Below are positions 52,140-62,424 of a DNA stretch of 64,000 nucleotides, piece by piece (within the stretch, counting starts at the first letter, position 1; every line of letters starts with the position of its first letter). This DNA is from Scylla paramamosain. Lineage: Eukaryota; Arthropoda; Malacostraca; Decapoda; Portunidae. A program made the position numbers and the translations under genes. Below the pieces are notes generated by a model. That model searched no databases. It saw nothing but the letters and a program-made list of their open reading frames with translations, and was not told where the DNA came from. The stretch is from assembly GCF_035594125.1 (NCBI RefSeq), contig NC_087190.1, positions 7,448,962 through 7,512,961 of the forward strand, written 5' to 3'.

Positions 52140-52870
52140 CTGCACCCTGCTACCACCCCTGACACCACACCTGCCCTGCCACACCTGCAGGGGGGTGGTT
52201 AGTAGTGGGGAGACAGGTAATGAGGTGAAGTAGTTCATCTTTGTTATGAGTATTGTAAAGAAAATGGAGAATACATCTTTGCAAAATATATTATGTATGT
52301 GTCGTAACCCTCCTCCTTACCTTTAAGGGAAGGCAGAGTTTACGCAGGAACTGCACTAATTCTTTATATAACAAACACTACAAGGTTTAAATCCAGGTAA
52401 TCGAGAGTTAAGGCCTGGGTTCTCACAGTGGGGTAAGGCACAAACGCAGTTCAGAAACGTTAACACTATTTATTAACCAGTAGTTAACACATTCCACGAT
52501 ACTTGCAAGCAACGAAAGACCAGAATTCCACCACATATTAAAACATATAATGACCTTTCGGTAAATCTTGACGTCACTATTCACTTTACTTTAACAAGAT
52601 TTTATCGACCAACTCAGGTCATTCAGTAACTTATAACACATTAACATGTAAGGACACACATAACATACACATAAAAGAATAATCAAATGTAACATTAAAA
52701 TATTAGCACTACATGCGAAGTGCCACAAAAGATATTAAAATCACTCATCAAGATTCAGCATTATATCAACACATGGAAAATGACATAAAATATATGGGGA
52801 CCACAGTATACTGAAACAACATTTTAAATCGAGACACACAAGGCACTTAGGAAAAAAATCTTCTAAGTAT
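52140..52870. other. Unassigned stretch, possibly intron of the secreted-protein gene
   Basis: It lies downstream (minus strand) of the candidate signal-peptide exon. I found no convincing second exon. A TTGTTTCAG acceptor-like site near 52815 leads to only 14 codons before a stop. An alternative is that 52301-53063 belongs to a solo LTR. Confidence 0.35.
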
Positions 52871-52877
52871 TACTTAC

Positions 52878-52913
52878 GACTAAGACGAGGCAGAGAACGA
52901 TTAGGAGCTTCAT
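52878..52913 (-). CDS. Candidate first coding exon: signal peptide of a secreted protein
   Basis: The ATG at 52913 is followed by codons for MKLLIVLCLVLV and then a strong splice donor, GTAAGTAA, at 52877. A 12-codon first exon carrying most of a signal peptide is the usual layout in arthropod cuticle-protein and other secreted-protein genes. A TATA box and initiator lie upstream at suitable distances, giving a 5' UTR of about 65 bases. The remaining exons are not identified, so the gene product is unknown. Chance, or an LTR promoter with a fortuitous ATG, remains possible. Confidence 0.45.
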
Positions 52914-52976
52914 GGTGCTATCGAGTGGGAGCACCTTCCAGGAACTTGTAACACTCCATTCTTGGAGTCTAGTTAG

Positions 52977-53010
52977 GTCTGAGAGAATCGTTCGCTACTT
53001 CGCCTTATAT
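52977..53010 (-). promoter_or_regulatory. TATA box and initiator for the signal-peptide exon
   Basis: On the minus strand ATATAAGG lies at 53010-53003 and TCAGAC, close to the arthropod initiator TCAGT, at 52982-52977. The spacing is about 30 bp. The ATG follows 64 bases after the initiator. Confidence 0.45.
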
Positions 53011-53527
53011 TCCATTTTGACGACGGCAACGTCGACCTACGTACATTGCTATCTACTACTACACAAGGAGTTCTATGGTTAACCACCTTTACACGCAAAC
53101 ATACATGGTTTTTTTTTCTATGTCCTTCTAGTTCGTGCATTACTGAAGTGTTTTGTGAAGTCAGCGACTGTAAGGTAACTTGATCACAAGATTGATTGCG
53201 AATAGGCTAGGTCCATTAACTACATGGCCTTAGTCACCTTTACTCGGCGCTCGGGTGCCTCGTCATCAGGGCAGGCACTGTCTTGTTCGTGTGACCAGGG
53301 ATGCCATAAGCTTCACGAGGGGTCACGGCGGTAACCAGTGACCTTTGGGGCAATGGGTGGCCAAGGTCTGGATGCCTTGGCGACAACACACTCTCGGCTT
53401 GGCTACGACATATGTGTCTTATAAGATCATAAACAAATAAGACAAGCTGCAGGGAGCCATTAGGTTAGTTTAACACGTGGCAGTCCTTGTACCAAACACA
53501 CCTACCTATTTCCACCTATCATGACTG
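53011..53527. other. Unassigned upstream region
   Basis: No ORF or array. If the signal-peptide exon is real this is its proximal promoter. The part at 53276-53450 is GC-rich (GGGGTCACGGCGGTAACC) and may be a distinct repeat. Confidence 0.35.
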
Positions 53528-53739
53528 TCTAATCTTTTAATTATCTAATTTTATTTTTAATTGTCAAATTTTTTTAATTTGTCTAATTTCTTTTAATTGT
53601 CTATTTTTTTATTTTTTTTATTTATTTATTTTATTTTTATTTTATTTTATTTTTTTGTAGCCACACCGGCAGGTCTTTATAAACTCTCAGATGATCCGTT
53701 TTACTGATCCCACCCATCATCGTAGGGATGAGGAAAGGT

Positions 53740-53838
<99 letters not shown>

Positions 53839-54016
53839 ATTTATTAATGAGGTAGGCTTGACCATGAGAAGTGCGAACAAGTTTTCGGTCTCAATTTCTT
53901 ATAAAATAATATTATATACTGATATCATAAACTTTCAATACATTATAGTATTCATTAACAACACATGCAATCAACTTGGTAATATGACAATCAGTTCTTA
54001 CTACAGAATTAAAGTA
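53528..54016 (-). repeat. Direct repeat copy 1 with embedded (CT)n
   Basis: It is similar to 54738-55112 in the same orientation. Shared landmarks are CACCCATCATCGTAGGG, the (CT)n array (53742-53835 here), GACATTTATTAATGAGGTAGG, GCGAACAAGTT, TCGGTCTCAATTTCTTATA and AACACATGCAATCAACTTGG. The left end is a T-rich TTAATTGTCTAATTT-type tract, that is an A-rich tail if read on the minus strand. The identity is unknown: a LINE/SINE-type element or an LTR. Confidence 0.7.
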
Positions 54017-54112
54017 TTAGAGTAAGTTATATTAGTATGTACCTTAAAACTAGTATTAGCACATAACGTTTTTTGTTACACTGGCTACTCGGCGGGGATG
54101 CTCCGGTCTATA

Positions 54113-54725
54113 TTATGCATCACCCTGTAACAGCAATACTAGACTATGTATTGGTCTCTCTATGATGATCCTGTTAGCCTTTGTGCGTCTTCCCTGGTTT
54201 TCAAGATTACAGTCTGACACCTGGACCTTAACCTCTCTTACTAGGCCATCATGATCAGGAGATGCTTCTGTTATTGTTCCCAATTTCCACTGGTTCCTTG
54301 CTACAATCTGATCCTTGATGATAACTATGTCACCTGCACCGAGATTCCTTTGGTGTTGTCCATTTATTTCCAAGTTGATGAAATTGCACATACTCCTTTC
54401 TCCACCTGGATCAGGACTAGATATCCAGGTATTGTGATCTGTGCCCCCTCTTTATGCAATACAGGTCCTTCTTAATAAAAATGCTTGGAGGTGGTAGCAG
54501 TACCTTTGTTTTCATAGTTAACAAATGAACTTTCTAGTGTATGCATCAGCTATGATACTTTTGTTTGTAAATCTCTACCTAACAATTTTCTTTGCCTGCC
54601 CATAGTCAGCATCAGTTAAGGTACGTAAACATTTTAATAGCATCCTTTGCTTCACCAGCTGTATACTTGTTTAAGTAGGCGAGTCTCTCAATACCACTAG
54701 AAGTTCTAGATTCTACATAAGATTT
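54113..54725 (-). pseudogene. BEL/Pao retrotransposon remnant, internally collapsed
   Basis: The minus strand first shows a gag fragment of DUF1759 type (FKSYVESRTSSGIERLAYLN, KYTAGEAKDAIKMF), decayed by stops by about 54500. Almost immediately the end of pol follows (54391-54113), with a DUF5641-type integrase C-terminal domain: RNLGAGDIVIIKDQIVARNQ, WKLGTITEASPDHDGLVREV, then RIIIERPIHSLVLLL. Protease, RT, RNase H and the integrase core are missing, so most of pol was deleted. ATCCCCGCCGAGTAGCC followed by TGTAACAAAAAACG at about 54105-54075 may mark the start of a 3' LTR. Confidence 0.75.
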
Positions 54726-54737
54726 AAAGTTTATTTG

Positions 54738-54873
54738 TCTAATCTTTTAATCTGTCTATTTTTTTTTTATTTGTCTAATCTTCTTTGTAGTTGCATCGGC
54801 AAGTCTTCATTAGCTCTCAGGTGATCTGTTTTACTGATCACACCCATCATCGTAGGGTTGAGGAAAGTCAGCT

Positions 54874-54940
<67 letters not shown>

Positions 54941-55112
54941 ATTTATTAATGAGGTAGGCAAGAGCTTAACAACTGCGAACAAGTTCTCGGTCTCAATTTC
55001 TTATATGCATTATGTACTGACATCAAACACTTTCAACACTACAGTATTTATTAACAACACATGCAATCAACTTGGCACTATGACAATCACTTTTTACTAC
55101 AAAATTAAAGTA
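54738..55112 (-). repeat. Direct repeat copy 2 with embedded (CT)n
   Basis: It matches 53528-54016, with a shorter (CT)n array (54878-54937). It adjoins the gag fragment of the BEL/Pao remnant. Similarity ends at about 55112 on the right, within ATTAAAGTATT. Confidence 0.7.
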
Positions 55113-55573
55113 TTTACTTCAGTCACCTTCCCACTCATCTTGTCATCTTGTCTGAGCGCAATTTGGCCGTGAGTGACCAGCGATTCCACATTTGTCCCGA
55201 AATCTGGTAAAAATTATCATATTCGCCTGTCTACTTTTTGTCAGTTCTGCAGAATATCACAAAATATGCCACAGGAACACTAGACACCAATAAGTTTTTG
55301 TTAGGCATTTGATATAAGTTCTGAAAAGAATTGCATGTAACGAGATGTTACGTATACTCACCATTTTATAGGTCGATGGCTGAATCACCGTGGATTTCTG
55401 GAGAGTTTGGGTCACTTTCTATTACTCTTTCTCGTTACTCTTTCAAGCACAGAAGCTCCTAAGTACACCTGTTCCAGCATATTCCATTCACGCTCATTTC
55501 TTGGTTCATTATTACCGAGCGGTTGCTTCATCACACTGTCAACAGTATATCCTTGTACAGACTACAAACTTGA
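55113..55573. other. Unassigned stretch
   Basis: No recognised gene or terminus. The right end may be the 3' part of the hAT pseudogene that reads leftward from 56595. Confidence 0.35.
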
Positions 55574-56595
55574 CTATGACGTGCATTTATCACAACTCTC
55601 ACTTTGAAAATGAAGGTTAAAGTGGGTGAATCTGGGCAACACGGATTCAAGGAAGCAATAATTTAGTCTAACGAAAGGACTATGCAATAGTTCATAAGCA
55701 TTCTTTAGTGCCTGTGAATAACTCTTACTCTGCTGATTGTGTAAGTCTGTGAAAAAGAGCTGCAGAGCACCCCATTGTTCCAGCATCCTCTTGATGACAG
55801 CACTGTAGGAGAGCCATTTTGTACGTGATGGTGATAAAATTCTGCCTTTCTACTCCAGCGAACTCTTGAAATTCACAAAACTGTGCCATTCGTTTGGAAG
55901 AATGTTTCAGTGTATTGTTCACGTCATGTGCTAACTGCTCAATGCACTGTGGCAACTGTTTACACGCCTCAGAGGCACACGTGTGTGCTAAGTGACATAT
56001 ACATTTCATCATGTATATACCTGGGCAAGCAGCCTTAAGTCTGCTACTATCACAGTTTCTTTTGCAAAATCACTGAATGATTTCATTATGGGTGAAAAAT
56101 TATATTGCTAGTGGCACCTTCACTTGCAGCCTCTGTGTTATCACTGCTGAACACTGACACCAGGTCTTAAAACTTGCTAGCAGCACCATTTTCTTCTGCA
56201 TGTTGTATCATTATACACAAGTTCTGAGATACTGAAATGTTCTTAGATTCATCCACTAGAATGCTGAACTTCCTTTTCCTCAGTTTATCTGCCAGGTCCT
56301 GCTTATGACATTTAGCCATAACATTATTACACATGTTTTGACACTGTTCTTTTCATTTTAACCTCTAGCAATGTCTGAGTCAGGAAAACATTCTTTGATA
56401 ACATCACATATAAATGATCAGCCATTCTAAACCTTGTGTTATGTTCAACCATCATCACTGTTAGCTTGATTTCAGCAGCTTTAAGTGAATCTCCCTTGCT
56501 AGAGTGCCCTTGTGCACTGGCAAACGCTTCTGCTATAGTTATTGTTGAATTATATGTTGCACACATATTGTGATCCTTCCCACTTTTCTCTCTCT
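55574..56595 (-). pseudogene. hAT transposase (ZBED/DUF4371-like), disrupted
   Basis: The N-terminal part (to about 56330) contains AEIKLTVMMVEHNTRFRMAD, HLYVMLSKNVFL and EVKMKRT, as in hAT-derived DUF4371-type proteins. After a stop-rich stretch (56326-56013) the frame resumes with MKCICHLAHTCASEACKQLP, LKHSSKRMAQFCEFQEFAGV and a degraded TRW motif region, then shifts to ILEQWGALQLFF and ALKNAYELLHSPFVRLNYCF with LESVLPRF. At least two frameshifts and several stops are present. No BED finger is seen at the 5' end, where a family A poly(A) tail abuts it. The C-terminal dimerisation region beyond LHFQSE is absent. Confidence 0.8.
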
Positions 56596-56603
56596 CTCTC
56601 TTA

Positions 56604-59600
56604 TTTTTTTTATATAGGAAGGACACTTGCCAAGGGCAACAAAAATCTAATAAAAAAATATGCCCACTGAAATGCCAGTCCCATAAAAGAGTCAAAGCAG
56701 TGGTCAAAAATTGATGAATAAGTAATAATTAATAAGTAATAAGTAATAACCTCCCTCTTGAAGGAATTCAAGTCATAGGAAGGTGGAAATACAGAAGCAG
56801 GCAGGGAGTTCCAGAGTTTACCAGAGAAAGGGGTGAATGATTGAGAATACTGGTTAACTCTTGCGTTAGAGAGGTGGACAGAATAGGAGTGAGAGAAAGA
56901 AGAAAGTCTTGTGAAGCGAGGCCGCGGAAGGAGGGGAAGCATGCAATTAGCAAGATCAGAAGACCAGTTAGCATGAAAATAGCGGTAGATATGCAACATT
57001 GCGGCGGTGAGAGAGAGGCTGAAGACAGTCAGTTAGAGGAGAGGAGTTGATGAGACGAAAAGCTTTTGATTCCACCCTGTCTAGAAAAGCAGTATGAGTG
57101 GAACCCCCCAGACATGTGAAGCATACTTCATACATGGACGGATAAGGCCCTTGTACAGAGTTAGCAGCTGGGGGGTGGGTGAGAAAAACTGGCGGAGACG
57201 TCTCAGAACACCTAACTTCATAGAAGCTGTTTTAGCTAGAGATAAGATGTGAAGTTTCCAGTTCAGATTATAAGTAAAGGACAGACCGAGGATGTTCAGT
57301 GTAGAAGAGGGGGACAGTTGAGTGTCATTGAAGAAGAGGGGATAGTTTTCTGGAAGGTTGTGTCGAGTTGATAGATGGAGGAATTGAGTTTTTGAGGCAT
57401 TGAACAATACCAAGTTTGCTCTGCCCCAGTCAGAAATTTTAGAAAGATCAAAAGTCAGGCTTCCCTGCGTGATATGTTTACCTCTTGAAGGGTTGGACGT
57501 CTATGAAAAGACGTGGAAAAATGCAGGGTGGTATCATCAGCGTAGGAGTGGATAGGACAAGAAGTTTGGTTTAGAAGATCATTAATGAATAATAAGAAGA
57601 GAGTGGGTGACAGGACAGAAACCTGAGGAACACCACTGTTAATAGATTTAGGAGAAGAACAATGACCGTCTACCACAGCAGCAATAGAACGGTCAGAAAG
57701 GAAACTTGAGATGAAGTTACAGAGAGAAGGATAGAAACCACAGGAGGGTAGTTTGGAAATCAAAGCTTTGTGCCAGACTCTATCAAAAGCTTTTGATATG
57801 TCCAAGGCAACAGCAAAAGTTTCACCAAAATCTCTAAAAGAGGATGACCGAGACTCAGTAAGGAAAGCCAGAAGATCACCAGTAGAGCGGCCTTGACGGA
57901 ACCCATACTGGCGATCAGATAGAAGGTTGTGAAGTGATAGATGTTTAAGAATCTTCCTGTTGAGGATAGATTCAAAAACTTTAGATAGGCAGGAAATTAA
58001 GGCAATAGGACGGTAGTTTGAGGGATTAGAACTTTCACCCTTTTTAGGAACAGGTTGAATGTAGGCAAACTTCCAGCAAGATGGAAAGGTAGATGTTGAA
58101 AGACAGAGCTGAAAGAGTTTGACTAGGCAAGGTGCAAGCACGGAGTCAAAGTTTCGGAGAACAATAGGAGGGACCCCATCAGGTCCATAAGGCTTCCTAG
58201 GGTTTAGGCCAGCGAGGGCATGGAAAACATCATTGCAAAGAATTTTAATAGGTGGCATGAAGTAGTCAGAGGGTGGAGGAGAGGGAGGAACAAGCCCAGA
58301 ATCGTCCAAGGTAGTGTTTTTAGCAAAGATTTGAGCGAAGAGTTCAGCTTTAGAAATAGATGTGATAGCAGTGGTGCCATCTGGTTGAAAGAGAGGAGGG
58401 AAAGAAGAAGAAGCAAAGTTATTGTAAATATTTTTGGCTAGATGCCAGAAATCACGAGGGGAGTTAGATCTTGAAAAGTTTTGACATTTTCTGTTAATGA
58501 AGGAGTTTTTGGCTAGTTGGAGAACAGACTTGGCATGGTTCCGGGCAGAAATATAAAGTGCATGAGATTCTGGTGATGGAAGGCTTAAGTACCTTTTGTG
58601 GGCCACCTCTCTATCATGTATAACACGAGAACAAACTGTGTTAAACCAAGGTTTAGAAGGTTTAGGACGAGAAAAAGAGTGAGGAATGTACGGCTCCATG
58701 CCAGACACTATCACCTCTGTTATGTGCTCAGCACACAAAGACGGGTCTCTGACACGGAAGCAGTAGTCATTCCAAGGAAAGTCAGCAAAATACCTCCTCA
58801 GGTTCCCCAAACTAGCAGAGGCAAAACGCCAGAGGCACCTTCGCTTAGGAGGGATTGGAGTGATAGGACAAGATAAAGATATGAGATTATGATCGGAGGA
58901 GCCCAACGAAGAAGAAAGGGTGACAGCATAAGCAGAAGGATTAAAGGTCAGGAAAAGGTGAAGAATGTTGGGCGTATCTCCAAGACGGTCAGGAATACGA
59001 GTAAGGTGTTGCACCAATTCCTCTAGGTCATGGAGAATAGCAAAGTTGTAGGCTAGTTCACCAGGATGGTCAGTGAAGGGAGAGGAAAGCCAAAGCTGGT
59101 GGTGAACACTGAAGTCTCCAAGAATGGAGATCTCTGCAAAAGGGAAGAGGGTCAGAATGTGCTCCACTTTGGAAGTTAAGTAGTCAAAAAATTTTTTATA
59201 GTCAGAGGAGTTAGGTGAGAGGTATACAGCACAGATAAATTTAGTATGAGAGTGACTCTGTAGTCGTAGCCAGATGGTGGAAAACTGGGAGGATTCAAGA
59301 GCGTGGGCTCGAGAGCAGGTTAAGTCATTGCGCACATAAACGCAGCATCCAGCTTTGGATCGAAAATGAGGATAGAGAAAGTAGGAGGGAACAGAAAAGG
59401 GGCTACTGTCAGTTGCCTCAGACACCTGAGTTTCATTGAGGAAAAGAAGATGAGGTTTAGAAGAGGAGAGGTGGTGTTCTGCAGATTGAAAATTAGATCT
59501 TAGACCGCGAATGTTGCAGAAGTTAATGAAGAAAAAGTTGAGGGGCGGTGTCAAGACACTTATGGTCGTCGACAGAAAGGCAGTCCGACCTGGGAACATT

Positions 59601-59891
59601 TATGGTCCCCTCCCCAGATGGGGACTCCGAGGCTGGTGTAGGAGTCGCCATGATGATTTTAAATTTTTTGAGTGAAGGGTGTGTGTGTTATTAGGTGCTT
59701 GTAGTTTTGTGTGGAGGAAGAGTTGTCTTTAGAGGGCAGGCTGTGACTGCCCCCTTGTGTTATGAGACACAAAGGGAAACGTTCAGTGAGGTCACAGCTG
59801 AGTTTAATGATAAGTTCACAGCATCACCTGAACAGTGCCTTAGACCTCACTAGGAGTAATTATCGTTTTGGCAGGTGTTTACTGCCTCCTC
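56604..59891 (-). mobile_element. Family A copy, near full length, inactivated
   Basis: This second near-complete copy is 3.29 kb, from the same 5' end (CAGTAAACACCTGCCAAAAC) to poly(A) at 56604. A one-base insertion in the G run at about 59545 shifts the frame near the N-terminus, after which 57455-59599 is open for 714 codons. These cover endonuclease ([18 protein letters not shown]) and RT ([36 protein letters not shown]). Compared with the intact copy a 10-bp deletion near 57459 shifts the frame after REA. GDFN has become GDFS, and QGSVLSP reads QVSVLSP. Further changes affect the C-terminal region, and a small AATAAGTAATA-type tandem insert lies at 56719-56748. Confidence 0.9.
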
Positions 59892-60390
59892 TATGAAGCT
59901 TTACTGTTGTTAACTGTGCAGTAATTTCAACACCAGATTTTTTATACACTGCTTTACACGAGTCCCTCCTGAATAGTCTTAACCATGGAAATTCTTTTTC
60001 CCAGACTTCTCTGTACTTTTGTTAACGCCTTGCTTTATTCTTGTTTTTTTTTTTAATTGTGTTTTCACTATATTACGGCACTGCGTTTATCTGCCATTCT
60101 CTTTACTGTGAAATGTGCCAGATTATAAGAATTTAGCCAGATAGAACAACACCTGCAACTGAGCTGCCTCCTGTCTGAGACTCCCGATGAAGACTAATCA
60201 GGCCTTCCCGCAGTCCCCCGGCACCCCCCTCATAAACTAAATACAGGAACAGATCGTGTAGTGTTTCCTCCCCTCCCCCTCACTCCGTCTGCAGCCACTC
60301 CCACTAAATACACGAACTGATTGTATAGTGTCCCTCCCCTCACTCCCTCCCTCCTGCAGCTAAACACCAACCACCCACTCCACCCCTCCT
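59892..60390. other. Unassigned stretch
   Basis: No gene recognised. The right part (60235-60375) repeats a CCCTCCCCTCACTCC(G/C)TC theme twice with nearby AACTAAATACA(G/C)GAAC, a loose local duplication. Confidence 0.4.
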
Positions 60391-60600
60391 CCCTCTTTCT
60401 CTCTTTCTCAAGAAGTATAGTTTCCTTCACAGAAGTGTGAACAAATGGGATGAACTCAGTGAAGACGTTGTGAATGCCGAAACTGTCCATGCTTTTAATA
60501 CCAGACTGGATAGATAGACGGGATACTATGAGATTACTCCCCTCCTGTAAACCACAGCTAGGTAAATACAACCAGGTAAATAAATACACACATGAAAAAA
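60391..60600 (+). mobile_element. CR1-like non-LTR 3' end with AGGTAAATAC tail
   Basis: The frame reads FLHRSVNKWDELSEDVVNAE then TVHAFNTRLDR, the conserved C-terminal NxWNxLPxxVVxAxSVxxFKxxLD pattern of CR1-like ORF2. It is followed by CTCCCCTCCTGTAAACCACA and a tail of CTAGGTAAATACAACCAGGT-type repeats. It is severely 5'-truncated. Confidence 0.65.
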
Positions 60601-60689
60601 TGCTGCTAAGAGAAGAGGGAAATACCAGATACAGACAAGGCCACAGCAAAGACTAATAAAAGGAAGATGCTTGAGTGACATAAAGAAAT

Positions 60690-60860
60690 AAAATTTCCCA
60701 CAGAGAAATATATAAGTTTGGAACAAGCTCAGTGAGGAGGCAGTATTGGCAACGAGTGTGCACAACTTTGAGGAAAAGCTGGACATGTGTAGATATGGAG
60801 GCAGACCACACGAACGTAGCTCAAGCCTTGTAAATTACAACTAGGTAAACACACACACAC
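60690..60860 (+). mobile_element. Second CR1-like non-LTR 3' end with a similar tail
   Basis: The frame WNKLSEEAVLATSVHNFEEK then LDMCRYGGRPHER corresponds to the same C-terminal region. It ends TTACAACTAGGTAAACACAC, similar to the tail of the preceding piece. Two related elements or one duplicated 3' end. Confidence 0.6.
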
Positions 60861-61002
60861 ATATAAAAAGAAAATCCATAATCACACATAGGATAACAAC
60901 AACAAAGAAACAATAATACAACAGAAATAATTAAAAAACATCCCCTTTTAATGATTTGCATGGAACCACCACCACCACCACCACCAGCACCAGCACATAC
61001 AG
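60861..61002. repeat. A-rich spacer with short (CCA)n
   Basis: AT-rich sequence with a (CAC)n run at 60966-60985 directly before the hAT-like terminus. Confidence 0.7.
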
Positions 61003-62097
61003 CAGGGGTTCTCAAAGTGGTCAATATCGATCCTCAGCGGTTGATGGGACCATCCAAGGGGTCAATGAATAATTAGGGGGTTGAAAGGGAGTCAATGAAT
61101 AACAGAGGGGGTCAAAAGGGGGTCAATGAATAACCAGGGGTTTGAAGGGGGTCAATGAATAACCAAGGGATCGATGAATATTTACTGCTGGGGTTTAAGG
61201 GACCGTTGAAACCTCTGATTAGAAATTCTCAAAAATAATTTGCAAAAATCTGAAGAATACCAGGCATAATTATTACTATTATTTTTAATTATAATAATTT
61301 CTTGAATTCAAACAATAGGTCAAATTGTCAGTGAATCTTCAGAAATTTCAGCAGTGCTGGCAACACTACCTTCAACCAATCCCTCCCCCTCATTGTGTCT
61401 CGCAGCTCTCCGGTCTGTACTAGGGTCTGTACACAATGCATTCTTGTCTCTGTCCCGTACTGAGCCAGTGAACGTATCCCACCACCCCACCCCACCCCGC
61501 CTATGTCTCTCTCGCTGTCTCGCACACATTAGTTCAGCGCACGCTCAGCTCTCGTAAGTGTGGTCCGCGAACTGATTATTGTGACGCATTGAAAACTGTG
61601 CGTAACAAGCACAATGGCTGTCGTTGCTGCTAAGAAGAAATGCCGTCAGTGTTCTCAGAAATATTTGAAATATGGATTCATTACTTCATTAACCAATGAC
61701 ACCATGCCATTGTGTCACTTGTGTGAAAAGACTTTCAGTAATAATGCCATGAAGCCTGCAAAGATGAAGCACCACCTTGAAACGGTTCACTGTGATAAGA
61801 AAAACAAAGACCTTGACTATTTCAAGACACTGAAAGAAAACTCAAAAGTCGATCAAATATCAAGACTCTTTTCAAAGCACCCGTCAGTGGTGATACTGAA
61901 GGAGGTTTAAGAGCTTCATATAACATCTCCCTCATGAAAGCAAAGAAAGGAAAGGCACACACTATTGGTGAGGGTATCATAATCCCAGCTATTAAAGAAG
62001 TTATAGAAAGTGTTATGAAGAAAAATTCTCACTCTGTTCTTAAAGATTTGCCATTAAGTAACAGTACAGTGCAAAGAAGAATTGATGAAGTGAGTGA
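61003..62097 (+). mobile_element. hAT element, left end and truncated transposase
   Basis: The left terminus CAGGGGTTCTCAAAGTGGTC is of hAT type. Next is a degenerate tandem array (61060-61195) of GGGGTCAATGAATAA(C)-containing units of about 30 bp, then a leader and the transposase start. The element breaks off into the minisatellite at about 62098, so the right terminus is missing. Confidence 0.75.
61614..62097 (+). pseudogene. ZBED5-like hAT transposase, N-terminal part
   Basis: The ATG at 61614 starts MAVVAAKKKCRQCSQKYLKY then GFITSLTNDTMPLCHLCEKT. A BED-type zinc finger is seen in CHLC...HHLETVH, with KDLDYFKTLKEN after it. A frameshift near 61885 moves the frame to GDTEGGLRASYNISLMKAKK, GKAHTIGEGIIIPAIKEVIE and LPLSNSTVQRRIDEVSD, matching the family as I know it (ZBED5 and related domesticated hATs). 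It ends where GTGACTGTGAATGGCTGG minisatellite begins. No catalytic residues of the DDE core are reached. Confidence 0.8.
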
Positions 62098-62402
62098 CTG
62101 TGAATGGCTGGGAATGGATGGGAGAGGAGTGGCTGTGAATGGCTGGAAAAGGAGTGGCTGTGAATGGCTGGGAAAGGAGTAGCTGGGAATAGCTGGGAGA
62201 GGAGTGGCTTGGAAAGGGATGGCTAGGAATGGCTGGGCGAGGAGTGGCTGGCAATGGCAGGGAGAGGCTGGGATGGGAGTGGCTAGGAATGGTTGGGGGA
62301 AAAGTGACTGTGAATGGCAGGGAAAGGAGTGGCTGGGAATGGCTAGAAGAGGAGAGGCTAAAAATGGCTGCGAGAAGAGTGACTGGAAGTGGCTGGGAGA
62401 GG
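62098..62402 (+). repeat. 25-bp minisatellite, G-rich orientation
   Basis: Degenerate tandem units of GGAGTGGCTGGGAATGGCTG plus GGAGA (25 bp), with an internal 10-bp GGCTGGGAAT sub-period. Open frames encode WLGMAGRGVAG-like peptides and are not genes. Confidence 0.9.
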
Positions 62403-62424
62403 AGCAATTCCTCTCCAAGACATT

